From: Alphaproteobacteria bacterium
Lineage (GTDB): Bacteria > Pseudomonadota > Alphaproteobacteria > Micropepsales > Micropepsaceae
Direction: 5' to 3'
Assembly (NCBI GenBank): GCA_947445215.1
Contig: CANFDA010000002.1
Coordinates: forward strand, 1 to 53,901
Length of the DNA: 53,901 bases
Positions within the stretch are counted from its first letter, which is position 1; every line of letters begins with the position of its first letter. This document shows, one piece after another, positions 29,513 through 40,782 of this stretch. The position numbers and the translations under genes are program-made. The notes below the pieces were generated by a model. It saw only the letters and a program-made list of their open reading frames with translations, was not told the DNA's origin and did no database searches.

Positions 29513-30191
29513 TTCTTGGCGCGAAAGCAACGTGAAATCAGCTGCGGTGAAGACCGCCCACGCCGCTGGCGAACACATATCGCCCAGAAAGCCCCTAGCG
29601 TTCCCGGCCAGGGCGACTGGGTGGCCGGATCGGGGTATGGCTGTTTTCGGGAAAGACCGCCGCAACTCGCCCCGTGGGTTCTGCCCGGGAATCGGTTTCA
29701 TAGACCACCCCCAGGGGCGCTTCTCCCCGCGTGACGTAGGCCAAGGTGGGCGCGCCCATTCTCGGCCGGGGCCAGCGCCGCCCCGTCCCAGGCGGATGGG
29801 GCGGTCAGTGTCTGCCCGCCATACTTGCCGGCTTGGACTGGTGGCGGGATCGGCGATGGCCCAGCGGTAACCCTTCTGCGCGCCTTTCCAGCCGAAGCCC
29901 CGGGCCATTGTGAAGGCGGGACCGTCTGGCGCCGCGATCAGCACCAGCCGGCCACAGCAGATTTTTCTGGTCGAAATAATCCATCCATTCTGCGTCGGCG
30001 CTGACGAAGACATCGGCACCGCTAGAAGCCTCGATCTGCTTTGCCAGCACCGAGGAGGCCAATAGCGAAACGACGACGGATTTTTCACCTTGCTTCTGAT
30101 AATCGGCGATGAGCCGGTTCATGGCCTCGGCCAGCGAGGCGGCGGCGAAGTCCGCGCTGTCTGCGGCGAAAGCGGGTGAAGGCAGGCGCAC
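29513..30191 (-). pseudogene. Degraded ModA-like molybdate-binding protein gene
   Basis: SLLASSVLAKQIEASSGADVFVSADAEWMDYFDQKNLL then GRLVLIAAPDG...GYRWAIADPATSP in one frame; GKYGGQTLTAPSAWDGAALAPAENGRAH and AYVTRGEAPLGVVYETD...VAAVFPENSHTPI in other frames; several frameshifts. Confidence 0.8.
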
Positions 30192-30254
30192 ACAACACAG
30201 TCGGGCCGGAGCCTAGCTGCGCTATTCCGTCTGGGTGAAGGGGCGGGGGGCGCC

Positions 30255-30566
30255 TTAATCAGGCGCCACGGTGACCTTGATGCCGTCGGCATCGGCCGAG
30301 CAGATGATCTGGCACGACAGGCGCGAGGAGCCCGGCTCCACCGCCAGCGCCATGTCCAGCATGTCGATCTCGGCTTCCGAGGGCTCCGGTAGTTTGCCGT
30401 ACCAGCCATCGGTCACATAGACATGGCAGGTGGCGCAGGCGCAGGCGCCGCCGCATTCGGCGGCGACGTCGAAGCCGGCGTCGCGCAGGATTTCCATCAC
30501 GCTCCAGCCATCACGGCCTTCGACTTCGCGCGTATTGCCCTGACGATCGGTGCCGATGATCTTCAT
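30255..30566 (-). CDS. 2Fe-2S ferredoxin (adrenodoxin-type)
   Basis: CGGACACATCHVYV and CQIICS cysteine motifs. Confidence 0.92.
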   Translation of the reverse strand: MKIIGTDRQGNTREVEGRDGWSVMEILRDAGFDVAAECGGACACATCHVYVTDGWYGKLPEPSEAEIDMLDMALAVEPGSSRLSCQIICSADADGIKVTVAPD

Positions 30567-30569
30567 CGC

Positions 30570-31622
<1,053 letters not shown>

Positions 31623-31737
31623 TCAGGGTGGCGAGAAAATTACTTACACACCTAAGCTCGTGTAATGGCTGGAAAAACCGTCTTCCTTATATGTAAAAAT
31701 AGCCAGCCCAACAACCCCTGCTATAAACAGCGCTGCG

Positions 31738-32049
31738 ATGCAAAATGACGCCCCTCTGAAGTGCCCGGAATCCTGTGCCGACATGGCGGAACTGCGCGAT
31801 GCCATCGATGCGATGGACGCAAAGCTGGTGCGGCTGCTGGCGAAGCGCCAAGGCTATATCGAGCGCGCGGCAGTGCTGAAGCAGGATCGCGCCACTGTGC
31901 GCGACGAAGCCCGGATCGAGGATGTGGTGAGCAAGGTGCTGGCGGAAGCCAAGCTGGCGGGCCTGTCGCCCGCGATTGCCGAAGCCGTGTGGCGCGTTCT
32001 CATCGAACGATCGATCCAGCACGAATTCCAGAAATTCGATAGCAAGTAG
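31738..32049 (+). CDS. Chorismate mutase (AroQ class)
   Basis: MAELRDAIDAMDAKLVRLLAKRQGYIERAAVLKQDRATVRDEARIEDVVSKV...IERSIQHEF. Confidence 0.88.
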   Translation: MQNDAPLKCPESCADMAELRDAIDAMDAKLVRLLAKRQGYIERAAVLKQDRATVRDEARIEDVVSKVLAEAKLAGLSPAIAEAVWRVLIERSIQHEFQKFDSK

Positions 32050-32097
32050 GAAGCGTGGGCGTCCGCTGCTGGCAGACGAACGCCCGCGTTCTCTCGG

Positions 32098-32325
32098 CTA
32101 TTTCAGAGCCAGTTGCTGTGGTGTGTCCCCGACGGCGCTGATCTGGAACAGCGCGTCGCGTTTCACTTGGCGGATGCAGGCCGTGGCTGCGCCGATGGCG
32201 AAGGTGGGCGCGCCCAGGTAGCGGACATCATAGGCGGGCGCGGCGGTGCAGAAGGTTGCGGCAGCCGTCTGCAGCCTGTCCGCCAGGGTGGCGGCGCTGG
32301 AAATGGCGCTGGCCGACATGGCGCT
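32098..32325 (-). pseudogene. N-terminally truncated UrcA-like small protein remnant
   Basis: AATLADRLQTAAATFCTAAPAYDVRYLGAPTFAIGAATACIRQVKRDALFQI resembles the UrcA C-terminal half; no signal peptide or upstream conserved part. Confidence 0.45.
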
Positions 32326-32646
32326 GGATCTGTCGGCGCTGAACGCCAACGAACCGACCAACAGCGAATGGCGCTCTTATCTCTCGGGCGACCGCGCCAT
32401 CTTCGCGCGCCGGCTGGCCGACACCATTGACGAGAAGGCGGTGGACCACATCACAGCGCTCTATCGCGACGACCAGCGTTTTCACAATGCGGCCGACGCC
32501 TATCTGGGTGAGTTCGAGACGCTACTGATAAGGCGCGCGAAGGCGATGACGCCAATAATTCTGGGGGCCTGCTGACCTCGGCCCTGCTCTCGGCGGATAC
32601 CGGCAAGGTCTATCTGGCGATTGCCTACGCTTTAGGGCGCCTCTAA
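32318..32646 (+). pseudogene. Hypothetical protein gene with a single frameshift near 32527
   Basis: MALDLSALNANEPTNSEWRSYLSGDRAIFARRLADTIDEKAVDHI...GEFETLL then shifted frame [39 protein letters not shown]. Confidence 0.6.
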
Positions 32647-33909
32647 GACCTTTTTAAATCGCGCGGCGAAGAAGCCGTCCATGCCGCCGTCCAGCTGGAA
32701 CGGCAGCGTGCGCAGATCGCCGTCTTCCGTCAGCCATTCGGCGCGACCGAAAACCTCGTCGGCGGAAATAGGCGCGCGCGCGAATTCCGGATTGCGATCC
32801 AGGAACAGGCGCACCTGCTCTTCGCCCTCCTCCTTGTCCAGCGAACAGACGGCGAAGACCAGCAGGCCGCCCGGGTTCACCATGCAAGCGCCCGCTTCCA
32901 GGATTTCCAGCGCCTTCACGGCCATGTTCAGCGCATCGCCAGCTTCCTTGATCCAGGGCAGGTCGGGATGGCGGCGGATGGTGCCGGTGGCGCTGCACGG
33001 CGCATCGACCAGCACGCCATCGGCCTTGCCGTCGAAATCCAGCGCGTCGCTGACGGCCAGCGTCGCCTCAAGTCCGGTGCGCTTGAGATTGGCTTCGACC
33101 CGCGAAAGACGCACGGCATCGAGATCGACCGCAGTGACGGTTGCGCCCGCCGCCGCAAGCTGAAGCGTCTTGCCACCCGGCGCGGCGCAGAGGTCGATCA
33201 CTGTTTTTCCACGCACATCGCCCAGAAGCGTCGCGGGCAAGGTGGCGGCGGCGTCCTGCACCCACCATCCGCCTTGGGCAAAACCGGGCAGCTCTTCGAC
33301 GCGCGCTTCGTCCGTCACGCGGCGCGCCAGGCCGAACAAGGCATTGCTTTGGGGCTGCACGGCATCGGCACTCCGCAGCATGATGTCCAGCGGCGCTTCC
33401 GACTGATGGGCGCGCGCGATCTGCCGCGCGGTCTGCGGATCAAACTGCGTGCTCCAGCGCTGCCACAGCCAGTCGGGGGCGCACAGCCGCTCGCGGTCCA
33501 GGTTGGAAAAAATCGCCGCGCCGTCATCCGCCAACTTGCGCAGCACGGCATTGATCAGCGGCTTGAAATGCACCGCCTTGGGATCGGCCGCCGCCAGCCG
33601 GTTGCCCGCATCCACCGCCGCATGCGCCGGCGTCTTCAGCACCAGCAATTCGCAGGCCCCCAGCAGAAGTATTTCCATCGCCGCGCCGGACTTGTGCGGC
33701 GACAGTGGCTTCTTGAGGAATTTGCGCAACACCGCATCCAGCGCGCCGTAATGGCGCAGCGTCTGGCTGGCCATCGCGCGAGCGAAGGCGGCGTCGCGCG
33801 GCGGCATCGCCTTCATCTGCGGCAGTTCGGTGTCTAGCGGCTTGCGCCGCGTCAGGACGCTGGAAACCAGCGCCAGCGCGGCTTTGCGTGCAGGCAATCC
33901 TTCACTCAT
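32632..33909 (-). CDS. rsmB: 16S rRNA m5C967 methyltransferase, RsmB/NOP family
   Basis: NusB-like N-terminus; [50 protein letters not shown]. Confidence 0.93.
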   Translation of the reverse strand: MSEGLPARKAALALVSSVLTRRKPLDTELPQMKAMPPRDAAFARAMASQTLRHYGALDAVLRKFLKKPLSPHKSGAAMEILLLGACELLVLKTPAHAAVDAGNRLAAADPKAVHFKPLINAVLRKLADDGAAIFSNLDRERLCAPDWLWQRWSTQFDPQTARQIARAHQSEAPLDIMLRSADAVQPQSNALFGLARRVTDEARVEELPGFAQGGWWVQDAAATLPATLLGDVRGKTVIDLCAAPGGKTLQLAAAGATVTAVDLDAVRLSRVEANLKRTGLEATLAVSDALDFDGKADGVLVDAPCSATGTIRRHPDLPWIKEAGDALNMAVKALEILEAGACMVNPGGLLVFAVCSLDKEEGEEQVRLFLDRNPEFARAPISADEVFGRAEWLTEDGDLRTLPFQLDGGMDGFFAARFKKVLEAP

Positions 33910-33941
33910 TCACACCGCATAGCGCAGGTGAGCGCGAGCGA

Positions 33942-34877
33942 CTAGCCCCAGGGCCCGCGCGCCGCGGTGATGGCGCGGGCGACTTGCGGCACCGGCCGCG
34001 CGCCGACATCCACGCTGACGCTGCCATTGGCCCCAGTTCCATTATCCATGGCGCGCAGGCGCGCGATGCGCTCCTGCGTCGGCGGATGAGTAGAGAACAG
34101 GCCCGATAGCCCGCCATGCAACGGGTTTATGATGAACATGTGCGCCGTGGCGGGATTGGCGTCGGCCTGGTGATTGGGCAGGCCCTTGGCGGCGCGCTCG
34201 ATCTGGCCCAGCGCGTCGGCCAGCCATTGCGGACGGCCGCTGATTTCCGCGCCCGCCTTGTCGGCTTCGTATTCGCGCGAACGGCTGATGGCGGATTGCA
34301 CCAGCATGGCGGCGATGGGCGCCAGCATCATCATCAGTATGACGCCGACGATACCCAGCGGATTGCGCTCGCGGTCGCCGCTGCCGCCCATGAACATGGC
34401 CATGTTGGCCAGCATGCCGATGGCGCATCCCACGCCAGCGACGATTGTCATGATCAGCGTGTCGCGGTTGCGGATATGGCCCAGCTCGTGGGCGATGACG
34501 CCCGCCAGCTCTTCCGACGAGCAACGCTCCATCAGGCCGGTGGTGACGCAGACTGCGCCATGCTCCGGGTCGCGGCCGGTGGCGAAGGCGTTGGGCTGCA
34601 GATTCTCGGAGACATAGACCTTGGGCATGGGCAGCTTGGCGTTCGCCGCCAGCGTTTCGACCATGCGGTACAGCGCCGGATCGGACGTGGCGCTGACCGG
34701 GCGCGCGCCGAACATCTTCAGCAGCATCTTGTCGGAGTTCCAGAAGGCGAACAGGTTCATGCCGCCCGCGATCACAAAGGCGATCATCATGCCGCCGGTG
34801 CCGCCGATAAAGCCGCCCACCGCGATGAAGAGGCCCATCAGGGCCGCCATCAGGATGCCGGTCTTCAAGGTATTCAT
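33942..34877 (-). CDS. htpX: Zinc metalloprotease HtpX
   Basis: MNTLKTGILMAALMGLFIAVGGFIGG, GVIAHELGHIRNRDTLIMTI, STHPPTQERIARL. Confidence 0.96.
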   Translation of the reverse strand: MNTLKTGILMAALMGLFIAVGGFIGGTGGMMIAFVIAGGMNLFAFWNSDKMLLKMFGARPVSATSDPALYRMVETLAANAKLPMPKVYVSENLQPNAFATGRDPEHGAVCVTTGLMERCSSEELAGVIAHELGHIRNRDTLIMTIVAGVGCAIGMLANMAMFMGGSGDRERNPLGIVGVILMMMLAPIAAMLVQSAISRSREYEADKAGAEISGRPQWLADALGQIERAAKGLPNHQADANPATAHMFIINPLHGGLSGLFSTHPPTQERIARLRAMDNGTGANGSVSVDVGARPVPQVARAITAARGPWG

Positions 34878-34902
34878 TTTCCGTATTCTCCCAGTCTTTA
34901 AA

Positions 34903-34978
34903 CGCGGGTCGCACGGACGGAAAACGCGGCACGACGCTGTCGCTAACCGCCGCACTTTTCCTGGCCGATGCTCCCGGC
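34903..34978 (-). repeat. Dispersed repeat family 1, copy E (with extra central sequence)
   Basis: GGGTCGCACGGACGGAAAACGCGGCACGACGCTGTCGCTAACCGCCGCACTTTTCCTGGCCGATGCTCC. Confidence 0.65.
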
Positions 34979-34996
34979 AAGATGTAAGGTCGTTCC

Positions 34997-35179
34997 ATGG
35001 CCAATCAAGACGACATTGCCGCCCGCATTGCCGAAGCCGGCCAGCGCGCCGCCGCCGAAGCCGAGACGCGCCGCCAGCAACCTGCCAAGCAACTGCCGCC
35101 AGAATTAGGCGGCCCCAAGGGGCTGGAGCCCACCCGCTATGGCGACTGGGAGAAGAGGGGCATCGCGGTCGATTTCTAG
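34997..35179 (+). CDS. DUF1674 / SDHAF4-like succinate dehydrogenase assembly factor
   Basis: ELGGPKGLEPTRYGDWEKRGIAVDF C-terminal signature. Confidence 0.88.
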   Translation: MANQDDIAARIAEAGQRAAAEAETRRQQPAKQLPPELGGPKGLEPTRYGDWEKRGIAVDF

Positions 35180-35240
35180 GAGCGCCGGAGCGGTCGGTAG
35201 CGGCAGCGTACCGACGAGGCATTAGGCCGCGCGACCACCT

Positions 35241-35777
35241 TTAACCATCGGGTTCGTCGTTGCTGCCGAAAGCAGGCGCAGCCAGTTTTTCTAGATACAC
35301 CCGCACATCCGGCGGCCAGCTTTCCAGCTGACGGTGGAATTTCTTGCGCTTGCCCGCATAGAGCATCCGCATTGCTTCCTCGAACCCGGCCTGGTTGCCG
35401 CCCAGCGCCGAAGCAAAACGATAGGCAGCATCGCGCGCCGCATTGCGCGCCGCACTGGGTTCGTGGCTCGCCGTCTCCACCAGCTTGCGCAGCGCCACCG
35501 AAGCCCCGCCCAGCTGGGCTGCCAACCAATCCCAGTGCCGCGGCAGCAGGGTCACTTCCCGCGCCGTGACGCCCAGCTTGGGGCGGCCGGGCCCCCGCGC
35601 CGGAACCGTGTGGCGGGCGCGGATCTCGTCCTCGGTGCCGCGCATGTCGAGGTCGGTCTGCCGCCCGGTTTCATCCTCGAAGACCAGGGCGCCCGGGCGG
35701 TGGCGGATGGCCAGCGCCACCTCGGCCAAGGGGCCGCTGGCGATGCGCAGATGATCAAGAAAGCCGGTGTGGGTCAT
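35241..35777 (-). CDS. DUF2239 family protein
   Basis: GRPKLGVTAREVTLLPRHWDWLAAQLGGASVALRKLVETA ... MRMLYAGKRKKFHRQLESWPPDVRVYL. Confidence 0.82.
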   Translation of the reverse strand: MTHTGFLDHLRIASGPLAEVALAIRHRPGALVFEDETGRQTDLDMRGTEDEIRARHTVPARGPGRPKLGVTAREVTLLPRHWDWLAAQLGGASVALRKLVETASHEPSAARNAARDAAYRFASALGGNQAGFEEAMRMLYAGKRKKFHRQLESWPPDVRVYLEKLAAPAFGSNDEPDG

Positions 35778-35909
35778 GGTTCTATCCGGGTGTTAGACGA
35801 TTTATACCCGGATGAAACGTAGCCTGTCAATATTGCCCGGGTAAAACAAACCGCCGCTTGAACCGGCTTCCCCATGGGCCCATGTACGGAGTGAGATTTC
35901 CGGGCCGAA

Positions 35910-36470
35910 ATGATGTTCATCCAGACTGAAGCCACCCCCAATCCCGCCACCCTCAAGTTCCTGCCCGGCAAGGACGTGATGGGCGAAGGCGGCGTGGCCG
36001 ACTTCCCCAGCGCGGACACCGCGGGCCGCTCGCCCCTGGCCAAGGCGCTGTTCGAAATTCCGGATGTCTCCCGCGTCTTTTTCGGCTCCGACTTCATTTC
36101 GGTGACCAAGCGCGACGGCGACTGGAAGCATCTCAAGCCCGCCATTCTGGGCGCGGTGATGGAGCATTTCACCCGCGGCCTGCCCTTGCTGGAAGGTGCG
36201 GCGGAAGAGACTGAAGAAACCTTCAGCGCCGACGACGCCGAAGTGGTGGCCCAGATCAAGGACCTGATCGAGACCCGGGTTCGTCCCGCCGTGGCGCAGG
36301 ATGGCGGCGACATCATCTTCCGCGGCTTTGACGGCCCCAGCGGCGTGGTCTCGCTGGAACTTAAAGGCTCGTGCGCCGGTTGCCCGTCTTCGACCATGAC
36401 GCTGAAGAACGGCATCGAGAACATGCTGCGCCACTATGTGCCGGAAGTGACGGCGGTCGAATCCGTCTGA
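35910..36470 (+). CDS. NifU-like (Nfu) Fe-S scaffold/carrier protein
   Basis: MFIQTEATPNPATLKFLPG; C-terminal GSCAGCPSSTMTLKNGIENML. Confidence 0.95.
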   Translation: MMFIQTEATPNPATLKFLPGKDVMGEGGVADFPSADTAGRSPLAKALFEIPDVSRVFFGSDFISVTKRDGDWKHLKPAILGAVMEHFTRGLPLLEGAAEETEETFSADDAEVVAQIKDLIETRVRPAVAQDGGDIIFRGFDGPSGVVSLELKGSCAGCPSSTMTLKNGIENMLRHYVPEVTAVESV

Positions 36471-37090
36471 TGGAAGACTTGCCGGAAGCGTATTTCGATC
36501 ACGCGATTGCCGACGCCGCGCTGGACCAGATTTTCCGCGAAGCGCGCACCTTGCGCAAATGGCAGGACAAGCTGGTTTCGCCCGCGCTGCTGATGGCGAT
36601 CTATGACCTGATGCGCTGGGGCCCCACCGAATCCAACATCACCCTGGCGCGCTTTCACTTTGTCGTGTCCCCCGAAGCCAAGGCGCGGCTGCAGCCGCTG
36701 CTGGACGAAGGCAATGTCGCCCAGACCATGGCCGCGCCCGCCACCGCAATTATCGCCTATGATCTGGGTTTCGCCGCGACGCTGCCGATTCTTGCACCGC
36801 GTTCGGCGGAGAAGATGCAGGCGCGTCTGGCCGCCGATCCCGCCAAGGCCGAAGTGATGGCGACGCGCAGCGCGGGCCTGCAGGGCGGCTATTTCATGAT
36901 CGCGGCGCGGGCGCTGGGGCTAGATTGCGGGCCTATGTCGGGTTTTGATTGCGATGGCGTCGACCGCGAATTTTTTGGCGGCACCCAGATCAAGTCCTAT
37001 TTCCTCTGCAATCTCGGCTATGGCGACCGCGAGGGCCTGCGCCCACGTCAGGCGCGCCTGGGCTTCGACGACGCCTGCAAAATTCTGTGA
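36470..37090 (+). CDS. Nitroreductase family protein, malonic semialdehyde reductase (RutE)-like
   Basis: LRKWQDKLVSPALLMAIYDLMRWGPTESNITLARFHFV; GPMSGFDCDGVDREFF. Confidence 0.88.
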   Translation: MEDLPEAYFDHAIADAALDQIFREARTLRKWQDKLVSPALLMAIYDLMRWGPTESNITLARFHFVVSPEAKARLQPLLDEGNVAQTMAAPATAIIAYDLGFAATLPILAPRSAEKMQARLAADPAKAEVMATRSAGLQGGYFMIAARALGLDCGPMSGFDCDGVDREFFGGTQIKSYFLCNLGYGDREGLRPRQARLGFDDACKIL

Positions 37091-38184
37091 AGCTTCTGGC
37101 CGTCGAAACCTGTCTGGGCGCCTGTTCCGTCGCATTGCTGGATGGGCAAACCGCTCTGGCACATCGCACGCAAGTGATGGATCGCGGCCATGCCGAAGCT
37201 CTTGCTCCGATGGTGCAGGCGATGATGGTTGGCCATGACTTCGCATCGCTGGATCGCCTTGCCATCACGGTGGGGCCGGGCACCTTCACCGGCCAGCGCG
37301 TCGGCCTGTCCTTCATGCGCGGTCTGCGCCTGGCTCTGAACAAGCCGTTGATCGGTATCACCAGCCTGGAAGCGATGGCGGCGGCGGCCCACGCCGAAAC
37401 CAACACCGCGCGTGTTGCCGCCCTTCACGACGCACGGCGCGGCGAAGCCTATCTCGCACTGATCGAAAACGGTGCGATGACACTGCCGCCGCGCGTGCTG
37501 ACCTTCGCCGCCGCCATCGATGCCATTCGCGCCTTCGGCCCCTGCGCGCTGGCGGGCACCGGCGCACCCGCCGCACATGAAAAGCTGGGCGACGCCTTCA
37601 CGCTCTCCACCATCCGCCAGCCTGATGCGCTGTTCGTGGCAAAACTGGCGCAGGCGCTGCCCGCGCCCGCACCCGATGCGCCGCCGCCCGCGCCGCTTTA
37701 TCTGCGCGCGCCCGACGCCAAGCTGCCCGGCGGCAAGGAACTAGTGACGCTGTTTGTCGATGGCGCCGATGCGCTGGCGGTGCTGCACGCTCAGTCCTTC
37801 GCGCAGCCCTGGGACGCGGCTTCGCTGGTCAGCCTGATGGCGGGGTCCGGCGTCTTTGCGTTCGTGGCGCGGTCGGGCTTCGTGCTGGCGCGGGCCGCAG
37901 GCGGCGAGGCCGAGATCCTCACCCTGGCAGTGATCCCGGCGGCGCGTGGCCGGGGGCTGGGCCGCGACCTAATGCAGGCCGCCGCCGCCCACGCCGGCAT
38001 CCTGGGGGCCAAAACCCTGTTCCTGGAAGTGGGCACCGACAATCCTGCCGCGCTGGCGCTTTACAACGGTCTGGGGTTCAACCGCGCCGGGACGCGCAAG
38101 GGCTATTATGATACTGGCTCGCAAATGGGCCGCGATGCGCTGGTGCTGAAGGCCGCGCTTCCGCTGGCGGGGAAATTGCCCTAA
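37087..38184 (+). CDS. TsaB-RimI fusion: tRNA t6A biosynthesis TsaB domain plus ribosomal S18 N-acetyltransferase-like GNAT domain
   Basis: N-term LLAVETCLGACSVALL, VGPGTFTGQRVGLSFMRGLRLA; C-term ILTLAVIPAARGRGLGRDLMQAAAAHA...LEVGTDNPAALALYNGLGFNRAGTRKGYY; no stop between. Confidence 0.9.
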   Translation: MKLLAVETCLGACSVALLDGQTALAHRTQVMDRGHAEALAPMVQAMMVGHDFASLDRLAITVGPGTFTGQRVGLSFMRGLRLALNKPLIGITSLEAMAAAAHAETNTARVAALHDARRGEAYLALIENGAMTLPPRVLTFAAAIDAIRAFGPCALAGTGAPAAHEKLGDAFTLSTIRQPDALFVAKLAQALPAPAPDAPPPAPLYLRAPDAKLPGGKELVTLFVDGADALAVLHAQSFAQPWDAASLVSLMAGSGVFAFVARSGFVLARAAGGEAEILTLAVIPAARGRGLGRDLMQAAAAHAGILGAKTLFLEVGTDNPAALALYNGLGFNRAGTRKGYYDTGSQMGRDALVLKAALPLAGKLP

Positions 38185-38217
38185 CTTGCCGATCTCTCCA
38201 GAAAAGGGACGCCTTCC

Positions 38218-38634
38218 GTGACCCGGATCGAAAAACTCTGCGTGGACAAGGGCCTGCGCATGACCGACCAGCGCCGCGTCATTGCGCGGGTGCTATCGGA
38301 TGCCGCCGACCATCCCGATGCGGAGGAACTCTATCGCCGCGCTGCCGCCATCGATCCGCACATCTCCATCGCCACCGTCTACCGCACCGTCAAGCTGTTC
38401 GAGGATGCCGGCATCCTGGAGCGCCACGACTTCCGCGACGGCCGCTCCCGCTATGAGGAAGCGCCGGAAAATCACCATGACCACCTTATTGACGTGCAGA
38501 CCGGCAGCGTCATCGAATTCCGCAACGAGGAAATCGAGAAGCTGCAGCGCCGCGTCGCGGAGGAGCTGGGCTTCGAATTGATCGACCACCGCCTGGAACT
38601 CTATGGCATCCCCAAGGCCAAGCGCCCTGGCTGA
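38218..38634 (+). CDS. fur: Fur family transcriptional regulator
   Basis: GLRMTDQRRVIARVLSDAADHPDAEELYRRAAAIDPHISIATVYRTVKLFEDAGILERHDF, ENHHDHLIDV. Confidence 0.93.
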   Translation: MTRIEKLCVDKGLRMTDQRRVIARVLSDAADHPDAEELYRRAAAIDPHISIATVYRTVKLFEDAGILERHDFRDGRSRYEEAPENHHDHLIDVQTGSVIEFRNEEIEKLQRRVAEELGFELIDHRLELYGIPKAKRPG

Positions 38635-39436
38635 ACTGCCGGCGCTCTCCCCCCCCATCGCCAGCATCCGCGCCGCCGCCATCCTGGGCTGCATGGTGCT
38701 GTTCACGCTTGTCTGTATGCCGGTACAGGTGGTGCTGCTGAAAGTGTCGCCGCGCGGCGCGCGCAGCTTCCCGGCCTTTTATCATCGCCGCGTCTGCAAG
38801 CTTTTCGGGGTGCGCATCCGCACCGTGGGCGCGCCGGTCACGGGCGAGGGCGTACTGCTACTGGCCAACCATGTCAGCTGGCTGGACATCATCCTGTTGT
38901 CGGGACTGATGCCCATTTCCTTCGTCGCCAAGGCCGAGATTTCCGGCTGGCCGGTGTTCGGCACGCTGGCGCGATTGCAGCGCACCGTCTTCGTGGCGCG
39001 CGAACGGCGCAACCAGACCGGCGTGGTGGTGGACCAGATCGGCGCGCGCTTAGCGGCGGGCGATTGCCTGGTGCTGTTCCCGGAAGGCACATCGCATGAT
39101 GGCAACAGCGTCCTGCCGTTCAAGAGCGCGCTGCTGGGCGCGGCCGAAGCGCGCCGCGCCGATGGGCGGCATGTGACGGTGCAGCCGGTCTCCATCGCCT
39201 ATGTCGGTTGCCAGGGCATGCCGATGGGGCGCGAGATCAGGCCGTTCTTCGCCTGGTTCGGCGACATGGAAATGGTGCCGCATTTGTGGGAAGCGCTGAA
39301 GGCGGGGCCGCTGGATGTGACGGTGCAGTTCCATAACCAGGCCACGCTGGACCAGATGAGCCGTAAGGAACTCGCTGTCCGCGCCCAGGCGCAGGTGGCG
39401 CGGGGCCTCAGCCTCGCACTGGCGGGCAGGGTATGA
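38603..39436 (+). CDS. 1-acyl-sn-glycerol-3-phosphate acyltransferase (PlsC-like)
   Basis: [34 protein letters not shown]. Confidence 0.92.
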   Translation: MASPRPSALAELPALSPPIASIRAAAILGCMVLFTLVCMPVQVVLLKVSPRGARSFPAFYHRRVCKLFGVRIRTVGAPVTGEGVLLLANHVSWLDIILLSGLMPISFVAKAEISGWPVFGTLARLQRTVFVARERRNQTGVVVDQIGARLAAGDCLVLFPEGTSHDGNSVLPFKSALLGAAEARRADGRHVTVQPVSIAYVGCQGMPMGREIRPFFAWFGDMEMVPHLWEALKAGPLDVTVQFHNQATLDQMSRKELAVRAQAQVARGLSLALAGRV

Positions 39437-40782
39437 AGGCGGTAGATCCCCGTCCCATGAAGAAGCTGCTGGTCAAAAGTTACGGCTGCCAGATGAACGC
39501 CTATGATTCCGCACGCATCGCGGATTTGCTGGCGCCGCTGGGCTATAGCGCGGCGGCGACGGCGGAAGAAGCTGACATGGTGGTGCTCAACACCTGCCAT
39601 ATCCGTGAGAAGGCGGCCGAGAAGATCTATTCCGAACTGGGCACGCTGCGCGACCTGAAGAAAGAAAAAGCCGCCGCCGGAAACCCAATGCTGATCGCCG
39701 TGGCCGGTTGCGTCGCCCAGGCCGAAGGCGAGTTGATGCTCAAGCGCGCCCCGGCTATCGATCTGCTGGTGGGGCCACAGACCTATCACCGCCTGCCGGA
39801 AATGATCGCCAGGATCGCCCGCGCTGGCGGCACCGCGCTGGAAACCGATTTCCCCGCGCTGGAGAAATTCGATTCGCTGCCCGACGCGGGCCCGCGCGGT
39901 GTCAGCGCCTTCCTCACCGTGCAGGAAGGCTGCGACAAGTTCTGCACTTTCTGCGTTGTGCCCTATACGCGCGGCGCCGAACTGTCGCGCGGCCCAGAAG
40001 CTGTGCTGGCGGAAGCGAACATGCTGGTGGCGGGCGGCGTGCGCGAATTGGTGCTGCTGGGCCAGAACGTCAACGCCTATCGCGGCGACGCGGCGGATGG
40101 AAAGACCTGGTCGCTGGCGAAGCTGTGCGAAGCCTTGGGCGGAATCGAAGGCCTGGCGCGCATTCGCTACACCACCAGCCATCCTCGCGATATGGCCGAC
40201 GATCTGATCGCGGCCCATCGCGACAATGACAAGCTGATGCCGTTCCTGCATCTGCCGGTGCAGTCGGGCTCCGACACCATCCTGGCGGCGATGAACCGCC
40301 AGCACAAAGTCGAAGACTATCTGCGCCTGATCGAACGCATTCGCGCCGCCCGGCCCGACATCGCCCTGTCGTCGGATTTCATTGTCGGCTTCCCCGGAGA
40401 AACCGACGCCGATTTCGAAGCGACGCTGGAATTGGTGCGCAGCGTTCGCTACGCCCATACTTTCTCGTTCAAATACTCCAAGCGGCCGGGCACGCCCGCT
40501 GCCGCCGCGCTGAAGCAGATTTCCGAAGGCGTGAAATCCGAGCGGCTGCAAGCGCTGCTGGCGCTACTGCTGCAACAACAGGACGAATTCAACGACGCCC
40601 AGATCGGCAGCACGCTGGATGTGCTGTTCGAAAAGCCCGGCCGTGAGGATGGCCAGCTGGTCGGCCGCTCGCCTTACCTGCATCCCATCCATGCCCAGGC
40701 GCCGGCCACCATGATCGGCCAGATTGCCAAGGTGCGGGTCGATGCGCGCACCGCCAACTCCCTCAGGGGAGCGCTGGTTTGA
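39433..40782 (+). CDS. miaB: tRNA-2-methylthio-N6-dimethylallyladenosine synthase
   Basis: [67 protein letters not shown]-term. Confidence 0.97.
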   Translation: MKAVDPRPMKKLLVKSYGCQMNAYDSARIADLLAPLGYSAAATAEEADMVVLNTCHIREKAAEKIYSELGTLRDLKKEKAAAGNPMLIAVAGCVAQAEGELMLKRAPAIDLLVGPQTYHRLPEMIARIARAGGTALETDFPALEKFDSLPDAGPRGVSAFLTVQEGCDKFCTFCVVPYTRGAELSRGPEAVLAEANMLVAGGVRELVLLGQNVNAYRGDAADGKTWSLAKLCEALGGIEGLARIRYTTSHPRDMADDLIAAHRDNDKLMPFLHLPVQSGSDTILAAMNRQHKVEDYLRLIERIRAARPDIALSSDFIVGFPGETDADFEATLELVRSVRYAHTFSFKYSKRPGTPAAAALKQISEGVKSERLQALLALLLQQQDEFNDAQIGSTLDVLFEKPGREDGQLVGRSPYLHPIHAQAPATMIGQIAKVRVDARTANSLRGALV

